From an uncultured Pseudomonadota bacterium (GTDB lineage: Bacteria; Pseudomonadota; Gammaproteobacteria; Burkholderiales; Usitatibacteraceae), in assembly GCA_937898635.1 (NCBI GenBank), contig CALEJW010000203.1, forward strand, positions 1 to 24,638: a DNA stretch of 24,638 nucleotides, written 5' to 3'. The position numbers were made by a program, and so were the translations under genes. Every line of letters begins with the position of its first letter. Within the stretch, counting starts at the first letter, position 1. Below the pieces are notes generated by a model. The model was not told where the DNA came from. It made no database searches and saw nothing but the letters and a program-made list of their open reading frames with translations. Of the stretch, positions 22,865-24,638 are shown one piece after another.

Positions 22865-24532
22865 CTAGCCTGCGGAGCGCGCCGTCGCGATGGCGGGCGT
22901 GATCTCGCGGCGCAGGATCTTGCCGTTGCGCGTGCGCGGGAAGTCGCGCGCGAGGTAGACGACCTTCGGGGCCTTGTACGCGGCCAGGTGCTCGCGGCCG
23001 AAGGCCGCCAGCTCGTCGGGGCTCACCGCCGCGCCCGCGTGGGCGATCACGTAGGCGACGACGAGGAGCTTGTCCCGGCCCGCCTCCTCGCCGACGCAGG
23101 CGCAGTCCGCGACGGCCGGGTGGCTCTTGAGCACGCGCTCCACCTCGTAGGGCGAGACGCGGTAGCCGAAGCTCTTGATGATGTCGTCCTTGCGCCCGAG
23201 GAACCACAGGTAGCCGTCCTCGTCGTAGCGCGCGTAGTCGCCGGTGAAGAACCAGCCGTCGTGCTTGTGCTTCGCCGTCTCCTCGGGGAGGTTCCAGTAG
23301 CGCAGGAAGAGGCCCGGGTCGGACTCGGGGATGCAGATCATCCCCTCCTCGCCCGGCGCGACCTCGCGGCGCGTCTCCGGGTCGAGCAGGCGCACGTCGT
23401 GGCCCGGCTGGGGAAAGCCCGCGCTGCCGGGGCGGATCGGGCGGAAGCGGCTCTGCGACAGGTAGTAGCTGAACTCGCTCATGCCCACCGCCTCGTAGAT
23501 GTCGGCCCCGAAGCGCTCCTTCCAGAGGCCGAACACCTCGTCCGAGAGGTGCTCGCCCGCGCTCATGCAGTGGCGCAGGGTGGGCACGTCGGCCTTCGTG
23601 AACTCCGTCTTCTGCAGGATCTGGCGGTAGACCGTGGGCACCCCGATGAAGATCGTCGCGCCGTGCTTCGCGATGAGGCGCGGCCAGGTGTGCGCGTCGT
23701 TCTTCCCCTCGTGCGCGATCACCGTCTTGCCGTGGTAGAGCGGGTCCATGAGGGCGGAGCCCAGCACGTAGGTCCAGTTGAACTTGCCCGAGTGGACGAT
23801 GCGGTCGCCCTGGCCGATCCCGCCGGCGGCCTCGTGGTCGCCGGGCTCGAGGAAGTGGAACCAGTAGGTCGCCGCCGGCGTGCGCCCGACGAGGGAGCGG
23901 TGGCCGTGCAGGACGCCCTTCGGGTAGCCCGTCGTGCCGGAGGTGTAGACGAGGTAGGCGGGATCATCGACCGCCGTGTCCTCGGCGGGGGCCCAGCCGG
24001 TGATTGCCGCGAGCGCCGCCTCGAGGTCCAGTGCCTTCACACCGGGAAACTCGACGACCTCGCCGGGGCCCGACAGGAGCGCCACGCGAAGGCGCTCCTT
24101 GCCGGCGAGCCGCGGGCCCATGGCGCGCCACGCCGCCTTGTCGATGACGATCGCCTGCGCGCCGGAATCGTGGGCGAGGTACTCGACCTCCTCCGCGGTG
24201 AGCAGCGTCGAGGTCGGCACGCTCACCGCGCCGCGCTTCATCGCCCCGAGGAAGGCGGTGGGGTAGTCGATGCCGTTCGGCAGGCGCACGAGCACCCGCT
24301 CGCCGGCGCCGATGCCCAGGTCCCGGAGCAGCTGCGCGAACCGGCTCGTGCGCGCCGCGAGCTCGCGGTAGGTGATCGAGCTCGTGCCGAGCGCGTCGTC
24401 CTCGACGATCATCGCCACGCGCCCGGCCGCGGGCGTCCCGAGGTGCGCGTCGGTGCAGGCCGCGCCGATGTTCAGGCGGGCGGGCACCGCCCAGGTCCAG
24501 GGCGGAAACGGCGCAAGCGGGTTGCGCGTCAA
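22865..24532 (-). CDS. AMP-forming acyl-CoA / aryl-CoA ligase
   Basis: The 555-residue adenylate-forming enzyme activates a carboxylic acid as an acyl-AMP and then makes the CoA thioester. The phosphate loop YTSGTTGYPKG (about 196-206), EAVGMSEFSYYLS (A5-like), GWFFTGDYARYDEDGYLWFL, GRKDDIIKSFGYRVSP (hinge) and the catalytic lysine K538 in RTRNGKILRRE are all intact. Layout and segments such as HSGKFNWTYVLGS resemble benzoate-CoA-ligase-like and medium-chain acyl-CoA synthetases; the substrate cannot be read from sequence. The only available start is TTG at 24532-24530, and it lies inside the first copy of the repeat that ends the window, so the true N-terminus is uncertain. It is followed by the yqhA-like gene. 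Confidence 0.85.
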   Translation of the reverse strand: MTRNPLAPFPPWTWAVPARLNIGAACTDAHLGTPAAGRVAMIVEDDALGTSSITYRELAARTSRFAQLLRDLGIGAGERVLVRLPNGIDYPTAFLGAMKRGAVSVPTSTLLTAEEVEYLAHDSGAQAIVIDKAAWRAMGPRLAGKERLRVALLSGPGEVVEFPGVKALDLEAALAAITGWAPAEDTAVDDPAYLVYTSGTTGYPKGVLHGHRSLVGRTPAATYWFHFLEPGDHEAAGGIGQGDRIVHSGKFNWTYVLGSALMDPLYHGKTVIAHEGKNDAHTWPRLIAKHGATIFIGVPTVYRQILQKTEFTKADVPTLRHCMSAGEHLSDEVFGLWKERFGADIYEAVGMSEFSYYLSQSRFRPIRPGSAGFPQPGHDVRLLDPETRREVAPGEEGMICIPESDPGLFLRYWNLPEETAKHKHDGWFFTGDYARYDEDGYLWFLGRKDDIIKSFGYRVSPYEVERVLKSHPAVADCACVGEEAGRDKLLVVAYVIAHAGAAVSPDELAAFGREHLAAYKAPKVVYLARDFPRTRNGKILRREITPAIATARSAG

Positions 24533-24638
24533 AGGATGACCCCGTACGGCCAGTTGTGGCGGTCCCGTGACCTGAAGGTCAGTGACCGCCGAAACTGTCC
24601 TCGACGCGGGGTCACAGGATGACCCCGTACGGCCAGTT
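24528..24638. repeat. 83-bp-period repeat with a large palindrome, cut by the window edge
   Basis: GTCA(A/C)AGGATGACCCC followed by GTACGGCCAGTT occurs at 24528-24555 and again at 24611-24638, exactly 83 bp apart with one mismatch over 28 bp; the second copy stops at the window end. The unit holds nested complementary arms: GACCCCG (24538)/CGGGGTC (24613), CAGTT (24551)/AACTG (24597), GGCGGTC (24558)/GACCGCC (24590) and TGACCT (24568)/AGGTCA (24581). It could be a tandem intergenic palindrome family or the multi-repeat end of an insertion sequence (IS21-type elements carry such repeats). No transposase is inside the window. Confidence 0.8.

Noticed and set aside
24528..24638. CRISPR array
   Set aside because: The 83-bp period, the strongly palindromic interior and only two copies do not fit a repeat-spacer pattern. 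No cas gene is nearby.

Overview
The window is a dense, very GC-rich stretch of bacterial chromosome. Gene content and order point to a betaproteobacterium, perhaps Burkholderiales- or Nitrosomonadales-like and possibly uncultured: suhB/trmJ/cysE in front of a complete isc operon, a DUF3460-type small protein, a GlrK/GlrR (QseE/QseF) two-component system, class I fumarase-mfd-serB, and a YqhA membrane protein. No phage, tRNA or rRNA gene was seen. The only sign of mobile or repetitive DNA is at the extreme right end.

Layout. (1) 1-2550: the 5' end of mutS (minus) diverges from menA (plus); menA converges on suhB-hemG (minus). (2) 2616-4568: trmJ (plus) converges on an MFS transporter (minus). 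(3) 4672-11033: cysE, then iscR-iscS-iscU-iscA-hscB-hscA-fdx-iscX, all plus. The order matches E. coli and every cluster ligand checked is present. The iscR promoter carries IscR type-1-like sites over both hexamers, so feedback by the cluster-loaded repressor is expected. CysE makes O-acetylserine for cysteine, the sulfur donor of IscS. (4) 11093-12484 (minus): an exported protein with one CXXCH motif and three rhodanese domains, behind an FNR-like class II promoter. (5) 12669-15954 (minus): a GlrK-type histidine kinase and a GlrR-type sigma-54 activator, followed by a 300-bp non-coding block. (6) 16074-22050: a DUF3460-like gene (plus), then serB, mfd and class I fumarase (minus), which read as fumarase-mfd-serB. 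(7) 22208-24532 (minus): a YqhA-like membrane protein and an acyl-CoA/aryl-CoA ligase. (8) 24528-24638: the start of an 83-bp-period palindromic repeat running off the window.

The most interesting object is the non-coding block at 12669-12968. Downstream of the GlrR-type gene, on the same strand, lie two 18-bp sites fitting TGTC-N10-GACA, an IHF-like site, a near-perfect sigma-54 promoter, about 115 nt of non-coding sequence with CU-rich potential loops, and a textbook terminator with nine T's. In enterobacteria GlrR activates the small RNA GlmY through this kind of promoter architecture. The window therefore appears to encode a GlrK/GlrR-controlled sigma-54-dependent small RNA next to its own regulator, with an RNA sequence I do not recognise. 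The DNA elements are read directly; transcription and function are inferred.
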